A stretch of DNA of 14,531 nucleotides from Planctomycetota bacterium (GCA_024278415.1 JAJRTI010000290.1:1-14531); one strand, 5' to 3'; positions 7,399 through 14,239 are shown, numbered from the stretch's first letter. The notes: generated from the sequence alone by a model not told the origin. Made by a program: numbers and translations.

Positions 7399-7926
7399 AT
7401 GACACTTGACCCACCCATTGTCCTGGCAGGCGAACTGGCCCCGGCGGATGTGCGCCAGGGTTTCCGTCTCGCTGCCAGCCTCCGGCGCAGGGCGGCTATG
7501 GTCATGACGCTGTTAGCCGTGATCCTCGCGGGCTTTGCTTGGCTGGGGATCTCAATGAGGCGTTACGACCCGGCTGCGGGAAACCTGTTCATTGTTACCG
7601 CCCTTGTGATCATGCCGCTCATCTGGGTTGCCCGACGCCTTCTGAACCGATACTTACTGTGGCGGGCCTGGAGGAGGAAGGAGGGCTTCTTCCTGCCGGC
7701 GAAAACAACGCTATCGACGGACGGGATTTATGTGCACATGCCACACGCCAGCTCCCATGTTGCATGGAGCTTCTTCTCAGGCTACCAGCACGAAGGGGAT
7801 ACTGTAATCCTCCATCACACCAACGGCTGGATATTGATGTGCCGCTCCCGATTCGCTAGCGACGAAGAGTGGGATCGCTTCGTATCGTTCGTGCACGCCA
7901 CCTTCGCACCCGTTGGCCGCGCCTAG
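7399..7926 (+). CDS. YcxB-like membrane protein, 175 aa
   Basis: The ATG at 7399 follows the preceding stop codon by 39 bases, with AGGGAA upstream as a fair ribosome site. Two hydrophobic segments, about 32-52 and 62-83, are joined by a short loop. A positively charged stretch follows (WRAWRRKEGFF, 88-98), then a soluble C-terminal domain of about 75 residues with strands such as TTLSTDGIYVHMP and the HVAWSFFSGYQ turn. This two-helix-plus-C-terminal-domain plan matches the YcxB-like family, whose biochemical role is not known. It is in the same direction as the beta-helix gene and could be co-transcribed, but its base use is less GC-biased and nothing ties it to glycan breakdown. It converges on the hepT gene with 47 bases between the stop codons. 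Confidence 0.75.
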   Translation: MTLDPPIVLAGELAPADVRQGFRLAASLRRRAAMVMTLLAVILAGFAWLGISMRRYDPAAGNLFIVTALVIMPLIWVARRLLNRYLLWRAWRRKEGFFLPAKTTLSTDGIYVHMPHASSHVAWSFFSGYQHEGDTVILHHTNGWILMCRSRFASDEEWDRFVSFVHATFAPVGRA

Positions 7927-7973
7927 TGCTTCCCACAGCGGACGAGGGTGAGCGTGAGCCGCGTTGCGCCCTA

Positions 7974-8312
7974 CTACTGGGTCGCCAGCATCTCCTCAAG
8001 CTCCGCGGCAAGGCCGGGCAAATCATCGGTCAGCGTTTGCCACACCTGGTCGAGGTCAATGTCGAAGTACGCGTGCACGAGCCGGTTGCGCATGGCGATG
8101 ATTGCCCGCCACGGAATCTGAGGACGCTGACTCCGCGTCTCCGCGCTCACTTGTGCCGCTGCTTCGCCGATGATCTCCACACACTTGACGACGCCCAGAG
8201 CCCATATGCGGTCACTATCCAGATCAGAGCGAGACCTGTCTTGAGCCGACTGCATGGCCTCGCGTGCAGCGTCGAGCATGTGTCTGAGCCGAATCTGGTC
8301 ATCCCGCTGCAT
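7974..8312 (-). CDS. hepT: HepT-like HEPN-domain RNase toxin (DUF86)
   Basis: The 112-residue helical protein carries the HEPN active-site motif RNRLVHAY, with Arg75, His80 and Tyr82 (RX4HXY). In characterised MntA/HepT pairs, Arg and His form the RNA-cleaving site and the Tyr is adenylylated by the antitoxin. The neighbouring conserved segment [12 protein letters not shown] (41-52) is also typical of this family, and the length is normal. Its ATG lies inside the end of the mntA gene (14-base overlap), giving coupled translation with the antitoxin made first. No residue known to be needed is missing, so the toxin appears intact. RNase activity is inferred from the family. Confidence 0.9.
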   Translation of the reverse strand: MQRDDQIRLRHMLDAAREAMQSAQDRSRSDLDSDRIWALGVVKCVEIIGEAAAQVSAETRSQRPQIPWRAIIAMRNRLVHAYFDIDLDQVWQTLTDDLPGLAAELEEMLATQ

Positions 8313-8604
8313 ATTGCACCTCGCACCGGCGCACGACCTCGTCTCTGAAGTAGCGACTCAGGTCGGCTGGCGTGCGTAGATCCACCTCCCGACCCATCAG
8401 CTCCGATAGCTCCACTTGCAGCTTGCCCATGCCCAGCAGCCCTACGCAATGATCAGGCTCGAACTCCACGAGTACGTCCACATCGCTTCCGGGCCCGAAG
8501 TCGCTACGGAGGACCGAACCGAAGAGGGCGAGCCTCTGGATATGGTTGCGCCGGCAGAAATCGGCGATCTGCTCCTTTGGCAACTGTATGTGGCGCTGGC
8601 CCAT
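8299..8604 (-). CDS. mntA: MntA-like minimal nucleotidyltransferase antitoxin
   Basis: From the ATG at 8604 the protein has 101 residues and shows the nucleotidyltransferase signature GSX10DXD: Gly29-Ser30, Asp41 and Asp43 ([12 protein letters not shown] then SDVDVLVEF). A third acidic residue follows in REVDLRTP (about Asp75). The family neutralises HepT by adding AMP to a tyrosine of the toxin. The open frame extends to a TTG at 8646, but that codon overlaps the -10 box of the likely promoter, so the ATG is preferred. The gene comes before hepT and overlaps it by 14 bases. Most likely a two-gene toxin-antitoxin operon, which may also act in phage defence or plasmid-like maintenance. Confidence 0.9.
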   Translation of the reverse strand: MGQRHIQLPKEQIADFCRRNHIQRLALFGSVLRSDFGPGSDVDVLVEFEPDHCVGLLGMGKLQVELSELMGREVDLRTPADLSRYFRDEVVRRCEVQYAAG

Positions 8605-8645
8605 GCTATGGTCTGCCAAGAAAGGGGGATACCTGCATTCCGCCA

Positions 8646-8673
8646 ATTGTACACCGAGATGTTACACGGTCAA
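8646..8673 (-). promoter_or_regulatory. Promoter of mntA-hepT, overlapping the sulfatase stop codon
   Basis: TTGACC (8673-8668) and TACAAT (8651-8646) are 16 bases apart on the minus strand. The stop codon of the sulfatase (8664-8662) falls within the spacer. Transcription would begin near 8639, about 35 bases before the ATG at 8604. The toxin-antitoxin pair therefore has its own promoter directly at the end of the sulfatase gene. Confidence 0.65.
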
Positions 8674-10047
8674 CCCCTCCAGCAACTGCACCTTCAGCCA
8701 CACGTTGCTCGACGGGTCGCCGGTCTCCTCCATCCACGCGACGAGGCGCTTGCGCAGGCGGGCGAGTTCGGACGCGTGCGCGGGGTCGGTCGCGAGGTTC
8801 GTGATCTCCCCGGGGTCGGATTTAAGGTCGTAGAGTTCGTCCTCCGCGGTTGCGTTCCACACGTACTTCCAGCGCCGGTCGCGCACCATGCGTTGCGTGA
8901 ACAAGCCGAACTGATTGCCGTGGTACGCGGAGAAGATGTCCTGCCGGCCCAGGTCGCTTGCGCCCTCGAACAGAGGCCGCAGGCTCTTGCCCTGGAACGT
9001 CTCCGGCACGGGCACGCCGGCGACGTCGCAAAACGTCGTCGCCAGGTCAATCGCGTGCGGGGTGAACGCGTCGCAGACCGTGCCGGGCTCGATGCGGCCC
9101 GGCCAGCGCATGATCAAGGGCACGCGCACCACGTCGTCGTACATGATGAAGTGCTTGTCGATCATGCCGTGGCCGCCGCACATGTCGCCGTGGTCGGCCG
9201 TGTAGATGACCAGGGTGTTGTCCGCGAGGCCGAGCCGATCGAGCGCGTCGAGCAGCCGGCCAAGCTGCGCGTCGAGGAGTGAGATTTCGCCCAGGTATCG
9301 GCTCACGACCGGGGCCCAGTCGTCCCAGGTCCATTGGTCGAGACCCCAGGTGCGAAGTTGTTGCGCTTGGATGTAGGGCTTCTTCTCCAGCGGGTCGGGG
9401 TAGCTCGGCCAGGGCTCGATGGACTCGGGCGGGTACATCGAGCCGTACGGCTCGGGCACGACGTTGGGCAGGTGCGGCTCCGACGGGTCCCACCGCACGA
9501 AAAACGGCCGGCCCTCGCGGGCCGCGTTCTCCATCATGCGGATTGCGTGGTCCGCGCCCCACGCGAGCTTGGATTGCTCCGGCGTGATGTGCGGGTCCAA
9601 CTCGCCGAACCATTTGTTCTCGCGCGGCCGGCCGGGCAGCCCCTGCTCCCGGCGCCACTTGAAGTACTGCCCTTCGGGCACGTCCTCGTGGAAGCCGTAG
9701 TCGAGTGCGTTCCTCGTCTGGTTCACGTGCCACTTGGCGACGTAGCCCATGAAGTAGCCGGCCTCGCGGATAGGCGTGACGTACGTGGGCAGGCCCTCCG
9801 CGGGCGGCCGCGGGGCTTCGGTGTCGTAGTTGGCGATGCACAAGTGCTGCCCGGTCCACTGGCCGTGGAGGAGGCTGTTGCGCTCCGGCACGCACAGCGG
9901 GCAGGGCGTGAACGCGTGTGTGAAGTTCACGCCCTCCGCGGCCATGCGGTCCATGTGGGGCGTCTGCAACTGCGGGTGGCCGTTGACGCCGACGCAGTCG
10001 AAGCGATGCTGGTCGGAATGGATGAGGAGGATGTTGGTCTTGCGCAT
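8662..10047 (-). CDS. Sulfatase (type I formylglycine family), no signal peptide, 461 aa
   Basis: Members hydrolyse sulfate esters. The N-terminal strand NILLIHSDQHR carries the first metal-binding Asp (Asp12). The formylglycine site is PLCVPERNSLLHG: Cys52, Pro54 and Arg56 fit CxPxR, but residue 55 is Glu where Ser or Ala is usual. Other expected active-site pieces are present: AKWH (Lys105, His107), EPHLP (His192), YTADHGD (Asp285, His286) and IDKHF (Lys298). The length is normal, and the C-terminal part ends with the ELYDLKSDPGE block common in sulfatases. It lacks a leader, so it probably works in the cytoplasm on imported sulfated sugars. It needs a formylglycine-generating or radical-SAM maturase encoded elsewhere. 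It lies 145 bases downstream of the oxidoreductase gene on the same strand and may be co-transcribed. The ribosome site is weak. Confidence 0.92.
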   Translation of the reverse strand: MRKTNILLIHSDQHRFDCVGVNGHPQLQTPHMDRMAAEGVNFTHAFTPCPLCVPERNSLLHGQWTGQHLCIANYDTEAPRPPAEGLPTYVTPIREAGYFMGYVAKWHVNQTRNALDYGFHEDVPEGQYFKWRREQGLPGRPRENKWFGELDPHITPEQSKLAWGADHAIRMMENAAREGRPFFVRWDPSEPHLPNVVPEPYGSMYPPESIEPWPSYPDPLEKKPYIQAQQLRTWGLDQWTWDDWAPVVSRYLGEISLLDAQLGRLLDALDRLGLADNTLVIYTADHGDMCGGHGMIDKHFIMYDDVVRVPLIMRWPGRIEPGTVCDAFTPHAIDLATTFCDVAGVPVPETFQGKSLRPLFEGASDLGRQDIFSAYHGNQFGLFTQRMVRDRRWKYVWNATAEDELYDLKSDPGEITNLATDPAHASELARLRKRLVAWMEETGDPSSNVWLKVQLLEGLTV

Positions 10048-10080
10048 GTCGATCTAACCACAGAGGGCGCGGAGACGGAC

Positions 10081-10174
10081 TGTAGCCGAAGCCGTCCGCC
10101 GTACGGCGGACTTCGGGATGGACGCAGAAGGGCACGGCGACGCGAGAGCCCGCACCCTGACGGGTGCGGCTACA
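10081..10174. repeat. Compound palindromic element between the oxidoreductase and sulfatase genes
   Basis: The outer arms TGTAGCC (10081-10087) and GGCTACA (10168-10174) are inverted. Inside lie two hairpins. The perfect 18-bp palindrome at 10094-10111 (GTCCGCCGTACGGCGGAC) is extended by CCGAA/TTCGG arms to 10086-10116. The second is CCGCACCC/GGGTGCGG at 10150-10169 with a 4-base loop. The whole gap 10048-10192 is filled by this element and has no gene. Without a T-run it is not a standard terminator. It may be REP-like DNA, or may adjust sulfatase expression relative to the upstream gene. Confidence 0.7.
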
Positions 10175-10192
10175 CCGCCCCGGACGAGCGCG

Positions 10193-11296
10193 CTACTTCT
10201 TCTTCCGGCTCTTCAGCTTCGACAGCGGGTTCTGCCGATGGCACTCCTCGATGACCGCGATCTGCTTGCGCACTTGCTCCACGGTGATGGGCATGGGCGC
10301 GCCTTCGGTAAGCGTCTGGTAGAGGTACTTGTAGAACCGGCCGGACATGACTGTAAAGAGGTCGGACTTGCTCTTGGGCAGCGTCCACGACTTCTCGATC
10401 ATCTTCAGCTTCTCGCCGCAATAGGCCGGCGAGAAGGTGCCATCGGGGTGGCGATTGGTCAGCGGCTCGCGGGTGAGCTTTTGCTTGGGCGCTGTTTTCG
10501 GATTGTAGTACTTCCACGACATCTCTTTCATCGTCGCGGTCAGGCCGCCCTGCGTGCCGTACACCTGATAGATGGGCTGCGGGTACGCGCAGCAGGACGA
10601 AATCTCCAGGTCGATCGTCGGCTTGCCCTTGCCAGAGAGGAGCAGCTTCACGTGGTCCTCCGCGTCGCCGAACGTAAGCGCGCGGTCCATGATGCACTTC
10701 ACGTCGGGCATGCCGTCGCCGAAGAGTTGGAGCGCTTGGTCGAGCGGGTGGGGGCCGGTGTTGAGCAAGTTGCCCGCGTGGTACTCCTGGATCGTTTGCC
10801 AGTCCCAACGCCGGGAGAAGCCGTTGAACGCGATCTTGATCTGCACGATGCGGCCCAGCACGCCGGACTCGATGACCTTGCGCACCTGCTCGAAGTAGGG
10901 TGCGAAGCGCGACTGCTGGAAGACCGCGAAGACCTTCTTGGCCTCCTTCGCCGCGGCCGCCATTTTGTCCACGTCTTTGACTCTACGTGCGAGCGGCTTT
11001 TCGCACAGCAGGTTGTGGCCCGCCTTGAGCACGTCGAGCGCGACCGGCACGCGTAGGTGGCTCGGCGTCGCGTTCACGACGAGGTCGAGGTCGTCGCGCT
11101 GGATCATGTCCTTGTGCGACGCGTACGCGGTGCAGCCGAACTCGGCCTCGGCCTTGTCGCGGCGCTCCTCGATGGGGTCGACGACCGCGACGATCTTGTA
11201 GCGCCGCGTGTCGCGCTTGAGCCAACTCGCGTGGATGCTGTACCCGCTGCGGCCCTGGCCAATGATGCCGACGTTGATGATCTTCTTCTTCGCCAT
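10193..11296 (-). CDS. Gfo/Idh/MocA family NAD(P)-dependent oxidoreductase, 367 aa
   Basis: The ATG at 11296 has GGAG 8 bases upstream and begins MAKKKIINVGIIGQG. The frame continues 15 codons further upstream without a better ribosome site. The N-terminal Rossmann fold has GQGRSG (Gly13, Gly15, Gly18) and an Asp at the end of the second strand (VAVVD, Asp40), suggesting NAD preference. Glu99-Lys100-Pro101 is the family EKP motif with the catalytic Lys. GPHPLDQALQLFG (181-193) carries the His183 and Asp186 of the substrate domain. Members oxidise or reduce sugars, inositols and their derivatives. It starts a likely operon with the sulfatase and is divergent from the propeller glycosidase. The C-terminus ends in a Lys/Arg-rich tail (SKLKSRKKK). 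No Tat or Sec signal is seen, so it is cytoplasmic. The substrate cannot be named. Confidence 0.92.
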   Translation of the reverse strand: MAKKKIINVGIIGQGRSGYSIHASWLKRDTRRYKIVAVVDPIEERRDKAEAEFGCTAYASHKDMIQRDDLDLVVNATPSHLRVPVALDVLKAGHNLLCEKPLARRVKDVDKMAAAAKEAKKVFAVFQQSRFAPYFEQVRKVIESGVLGRIVQIKIAFNGFSRRWDWQTIQEYHAGNLLNTGPHPLDQALQLFGDGMPDVKCIMDRALTFGDAEDHVKLLLSGKGKPTIDLEISSCCAYPQPIYQVYGTQGGLTATMKEMSWKYYNPKTAPKQKLTREPLTNRHPDGTFSPAYCGEKLKMIEKSWTLPKSKSDLFTVMSGRFYKYLYQTLTEGAPMPITVEQVRKQIAVIEECHRQNPLSKLKSRKKK

Positions 11297-11353
11297 GACG
11301 TGGACTCCGAATGGCTGTGCGTGGAGAAAAACAACTCGCAATCGAAGGGGGAG

Positions 11354-11382
11354 AGAATACGCGGCGCGCGATGGCGTGTCAA
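11354..11382 (-). promoter_or_regulatory. Strong sigma70-like promoter of the oxidoreductase-sulfatase unit
   Basis: The minus strand carries a perfect TTGACA (11382-11377), a 17-base spacer and TATTCT (11359-11354). Transcription would start near 11347, about 50 bases before the ATG at 11296. It is the best consensus match among the promoters seen in this window. Confidence 0.7.
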
Positions 11383-11398
11383 GCGCAAGCGCTGGACA
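11377..11398. promoter_or_regulatory. Candidate operator: 22-bp imperfect palindrome over the -35 box
   Basis: The half-sites TGTCAAGCGC and GCGCTGGACA are joined directly. Nine of ten outward positions pair; only 11381/11394 does not, and the central step is AA. The left half covers the whole -35 hexamer of the oxidoreductase promoter, so a bound dimer would block it. The site lies in the 197-bp gap shared with the divergent glycosidase and could control both. No regulator gene is in the window. Confidence 0.5.
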
Positions 11399-11493
11399 GG
11401 AGCGGCCGCGCCTGGCAAGATGCCGTGCCTCGCGCGCATGGGCAAAGGACGGCCCGGAGAGGATGGGTCAGAACGATGTTCTTGGAGACAGGC

Positions 11494-12477
11494 ATGGACT
11501 TCCACTCCCTCATCAAGCCCGTACCCCGCAACGCGGTCCTCGAGATGCACGACTGGTTCGTGTGGGGCGGGAGCATGGTGCGCACGGACGACGGGGAGTG
11601 CCACCTGCTCTTCGCACGCTGGCCCAAGAGCGAAGGTTTCAACGCGTGGGTCACGCATTCCGAGATCGCGCGCGCGACCGCTGGCGATCCGCTGGGGCCG
11701 TACACATTCCAGGATGTGCCGTTCCCCGGCGCGGGCGGCGACGCGTGGGACGCGCACGTCACGCACAACCCCAACGCGATCCGCGTGTGCGACCGGTTCT
11801 ATCTCTACTACATGGGCACCAAGGGCGGCCCGCCCGGGCAGGACGGCTGGTGGGACTTCCGCAACCGCCAGCGCATCGGCATCGCGGCCGCGGACCATCC
11901 AGCCGGGCCGTGGCAGCGCTCCGACAAGCCCGTGCTCGATGCGACGCCGGGCGCGTGGGACTGCCTCATGACGAGCAACCCAAGCTGCGCGGCCGCGCCG
12001 GACGGCACGTTCGTGATGACGTACAAGGGCGTGGGCGCGGGCGAGATGCCCAAGGGCGGCGACGTGCTGTGCGGGGTCGCGTTCGCCGACGATCCCCTGG
12101 GCCCGTTCACGAAGCACCCCGATCCCATCATCGTGAATCCCGAGCACGGCTGGGCGGTCGAGGACTCCTACACGTGGCGCCAAGACGACCGCTTCTACTG
12201 CCTCATCAAGGATTTTCAGGGCTACTTCACGAAGGGCGACAAGGGCAGCCTCGCGCTGTTCGAATCACTCAATGGCACGGACTGGCGCCCAGCGGAGCAC
12301 CCGCTCGCGATGCCGAGGCGTATCACGTGGGAAGATGGAGGGGTGATGGACGTCGACAACCTCGAACGTCCGCAGCTCTACCTCGAGGACGGGGAGCCCC
12401 GCGTGCTGTTCTGCGCCTGCCGGCCGAAGCGAGACGAGCCGCGCACGTTCAACGTGCACATTCCGCTTGGGGAATAG
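11494..12477 (+). CDS. GH43/GH117-like five-bladed beta-propeller glycosidase, 327 aa
   Basis: I prefer the ATG at 11494, with GGAG 6 bases upstream, over the in-frame ATG at 11476 and an earlier one at 11311; the protein-like sequence starts at MDFHSLIKP. Repeated blade motifs are visible: WGGSMVRTDDGECHLLFARW (24-43), HNPNAIRVCDRFYLYYMG (91-108), SNPSCAAAPDGTFVMTYKG (161-179), VEDSYTWRQDDRFYCLIKD (222-240) and ERPQLYLEDGEPRVLFCACR (291-310). Acidic and His residues in strategic places include Asp20, Asp86, His88, Glu223 and Asp224, and these are candidate catalytic or binding residues. The pattern fits the GH43/62/117 type of propeller. No signal peptide is present, so it acts in the cytoplasm. 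It is followed in the same direction by the GH4 gene after 179 bases. The family call is by fold pattern; the sugar is unknown. Confidence 0.8.
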   Translation: MDFHSLIKPVPRNAVLEMHDWFVWGGSMVRTDDGECHLLFARWPKSEGFNAWVTHSEIARATAGDPLGPYTFQDVPFPGAGGDAWDAHVTHNPNAIRVCDRFYLYYMGTKGGPPGQDGWWDFRNRQRIGIAAADHPAGPWQRSDKPVLDATPGAWDCLMTSNPSCAAAPDGTFVMTYKGVGAGEMPKGGDVLCGVAFADDPLGPFTKHPDPIIVNPEHGWAVEDSYTWRQDDRFYCLIKDFQGYFTKGDKGSLALFESLNGTDWRPAEHPLAMPRRITWEDGGVMDVDNLERPQLYLEDGEPRVLFCACRPKRDEPRTFNVHIPLGE

Positions 12478-12531
12478 CGCGGGCCTACTCGCAATGGCGC
12501 AGGACGAGGCCGTCCAGCGCGAGTGTCGGCA

Positions 12532-12552
12532 GACGCGGGATTACTCCGCGTC
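12532..12552. other. Hairpin between the propeller and GH4 genes
   Basis: GACGCGG (12532-12538) and CCGCGTC (12546-12552) form a 7-bp stem with a 7-base loop, 54 bases after the propeller stop codon. No T-run follows, so it might slow transcription, protect the 3' end of the propeller message or bind a regulator. Confidence 0.45.
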
Positions 12553-12571
12553 CCCGCCCACTCTGCCGCGC

Positions 12572-12625
12572 TTGACTCTCCCGGGCCCAACTGCTTGAAT
12601 GCGCGGTTTTGGCGTCATCTGTACT
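12572..12625 (+). promoter_or_regulatory. Weak promoter-like sequences upstream of the GH4 gene
   Basis: TTGACT (12572-12577) is followed after 17 bases by TTGAAT (12595-12600), a poor -10. TTGAAT could instead be a -35 paired with TGTACT (12620-12625) after 19 bases. Neither fits well, so the gene may be read from the propeller promoter, depend on an activator or use another sigma factor. Confidence 0.25.
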
Positions 12626-12656
12626 GTTCCGCTCTGCGACCCAGGAGTCTCCTTCC

Positions 12657-14063
12657 ATGCCCAAGATCACCATGCTCGGAGCCGGCAGCGGCTTCACCGC
12701 CGGCCTCATGCGCGACCTCATGCTCATCCCCGGACTCGATGGCGGCGACATCGCCCTTGTCGACATCGACAAGAAGCGCCTCGACATCACCACCGGCCTC
12801 ATTGCCGCGCTCGCCGCGCGCGTGGACGAAGAGCAAGGCGGCCAGTGGAGTGTCACCGGCACGGTCGACCGCAAGAAGGCGCTCAAGGGCACGGACTACG
12901 TCATCAACTGTATCGAAGTTTCCGGCCTCCAGACCGTCAAGCACGACAACGACATTCCGCTCAAGTATGGGATCGACCAGTGCATCGGCGACACCATCGG
13001 CCCCGGCGGGTTGTTCAAGGCGCTGCGCACCGTGCCCGCGTGGCTCGGCATCCTCGCGGACATCGAGGCGCTCTGCCCCAACGCGCTCGTGATGAACTAC
13101 ACCAACCCCATGAGCATCATGACGCTCGCGGCCGTGCGGTCCACAGGCGCGCAGGTTGTGGGCCTCTGCCACAGCGTGCAAGGCACGAGCCACAAGATGG
13201 CGAACGTCGCGGGCGTGCCGTACGAGGAGATGCAGTACAAGTGCGGCGGCATCAACCACCTCGCTTGGCTCACCGAACTCAAGCACAAAGGCCGCGATCT
13301 CTACCCGAAGATCTTCAAGAAGGCGCGCGAAGACAAAGACACGTACGAGTCCGATCCCGTGCGCTTCGAGATGATGTTCGCGTTCGGCGCGTTCATCACC
13401 GAGTCGAGCGGCCACCTCTCCGAGTACCTCCCCTACTTCCGCAAGCGCAAGGATCTGCTCAAGCTCTACTGCCGCGACGGGTACCGCGGCGGCTCGGGCT
13501 TCTACTCGCGCGAGTGGCCCACCTGGCGCGCGGCAAGCGACAAGCGCCGCAAGGCCCTGGCCAAGAATCCCAAGCAGATGGAACTCAAGCGCGGCCACGA
13601 GTACGCAAGCGACATCATCGAGGCGCATTACACGAACACCCCCAAGATCATCTACGGCAGTGCGCTCAACGAGGGCCTCATCCCCAACCTGCCCGCGGAC
13701 GGAGTGGTCGAGGTCGCGACGCTGGTGGACAACACGGGCTTCAACCCCTGCAAGTTTGGCCCACTCCCGCCGCAGATGGCCGCGATCTGCGCGAGCCACA
13801 TGCCGGTGTTCGACCTCACCGTGCGCGCGATCATGGACCAAGACCGCGACGCGTTCTACCACGCGATGATGCTCGACCCGCTCAGCGCGGCCGTGTGCGC
13901 GCCGGCCGAGATCAAGCAGATGGTCGACGAGATGGCCGTCGCGGAGAAGGACTACATCCCGGCGTTCATGACCAAAGGCCTGGCCAAGCCGAAGCGCCGG
14001 GCGAAGAAGGCTAGCGCCAAGGGCAAAGGCAAGACGAAGGACAAAAGTCCGTTCGAGGTGTAG
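12657..14063 (+). CDS. Glycoside hydrolase family 4, alpha-galactosidase/galacturonidase-like, 468 aa
   Basis: GH4 enzymes cleave glycosides by transient NAD-dependent oxidation at C3 of the sugar, with a divalent metal such as Mn. The ATG at 12657 has AGGAG 9 bases upstream. The NAD-binding start MPKITMLGAGSGFTAG (1-16) is followed by VDID (35-38), DYVINCIEVSG (80-90), GDTIGPGG (111-118) and NYTNPM (147-152). The metal-site residues are Cys171-His172 in GLCHSVQG and Asn200-His201 in GINHLAWL. CHSVQG is the form typical of the MelA-like branch (alpha-galactosidase, galacturonidase, glucuronidase) rather than the phospho-glucosidase branch, so a non-phosphorylated substrate is likely. SSGHLSEYLPYFRK (250-263) is also typical of that branch. 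Residues 441-468 form a Lys/Ala/Gly-rich basic tail beyond the usual fold. The enzyme is cytoplasmic, last in the plus-strand pair, and is followed by three hairpins. Confidence 0.93.
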   Translation: MPKITMLGAGSGFTAGLMRDLMLIPGLDGGDIALVDIDKKRLDITTGLIAALAARVDEEQGGQWSVTGTVDRKKALKGTDYVINCIEVSGLQTVKHDNDIPLKYGIDQCIGDTIGPGGLFKALRTVPAWLGILADIEALCPNALVMNYTNPMSIMTLAAVRSTGAQVVGLCHSVQGTSHKMANVAGVPYEEMQYKCGGINHLAWLTELKHKGRDLYPKIFKKAREDKDTYESDPVRFEMMFAFGAFITESSGHLSEYLPYFRKRKDLLKLYCRDGYRGGSGFYSREWPTWRAASDKRRKALAKNPKQMELKRGHEYASDIIEAHYTNTPKIIYGSALNEGLIPNLPADGVVEVATLVDNTGFNPCKFGPLPPQMAAICASHMPVFDLTVRAIMDQDRDAFYHAMMLDPLSAAVCAPAEIKQMVDEMAVAEKDYIPAFMTKGLAKPKRRAKKASAKGKGKTKDKSPFEV

Positions 14064-14079
14064 TGTTGAGGTCGTTCTG

Positions 14080-14103
14080 GTGCTGGACGTCCACGTCCAG
14101 CAC
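14080..14103. repeat. Hairpin 1 of the post-GH4 array: 11-bp stem
   Basis: GTGCTGGACGT at 14080-14090 is exactly inverted at 14093-14103 with only CC between. It begins 17 bases after the GH4 stop codon. It may terminate or protect the GH4 transcript; there is no T-run. As DNA it could extrude as a near-perfect cruciform. Confidence 0.75.
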
Positions 14104-14112
14104 TTGCTCGGC

Positions 14113-14140
14113 GCGGACATCTCCGGACCAGGAGGTCCGC
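14113..14140. repeat. Hairpin 2 of the post-GH4 array: bulged stem
   Basis: GCGGAC (14113-14118) pairs with GTCCGC (14135-14140) and, past an AT bulge, CTCC (14121-14124) pairs with GGAG (14131-14134), leaving a 6-base loop. It is less perfect than its neighbours and shares the words GGAC and GTCC with them. Confidence 0.6.
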
Positions 14141-14141
14141 A

Positions 14142-14171
14142 CTGGTCACGGACGTAGACGTCCGTGACCAG
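14142..14171. repeat. Hairpin 3 of the post-GH4 array: perfect 14-bp stem
   Basis: CTGGTCACGGACGT at 14142-14155 is exactly inverted at 14158-14171, with AG between. It is the longest perfect stem in the array. It ends 20 bases before the -35 box of the truncated toxin gene, so it also insulates that promoter from GH4 transcription. The ACGT steps on each side of the centre match hairpin 1, which suggests related elements. Confidence 0.75.
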
Positions 14172-14190
14172 CCCATGGCAGACATAGCGC

Positions 14191-14219
14191 TTGACGCTTA
14201 ACGCGTGGCGTTATATGCT
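14191..14219 (+). promoter_or_regulatory. Sigma70-like promoter of the truncated higB-type gene
   Basis: TTGACG (14191-14196), a 17-base spacer and TATGCT (14214-14219) give a good consensus match. The start site would be near 14226, only about 14 bases before the ATG at 14240, with no clear ribosome site. Such short leaders fit RelE/HigB-type toxin operons, which are autoregulated. Confidence 0.65.
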
Positions 14220-14239
14220 TCATACATGCCGACTGACTG

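Noticed and set aside
8605..8646. TTG start for MntA, adding 14 residues
   Set aside because: It overlaps the -10 box of the promoter, so it could not be in the transcript.
10150..10169. Intrinsic terminator after the oxidoreductase gene
   Set aside because: The stem is strong, but no T-run follows on the minus strand and the element has paired outer arms, so it is listed as a repeat.
12615..14120. 501-codon minus-strand open frame opposite GH4
   Set aside because: GH4 on the plus strand has every family motif; the opposite frame has none.
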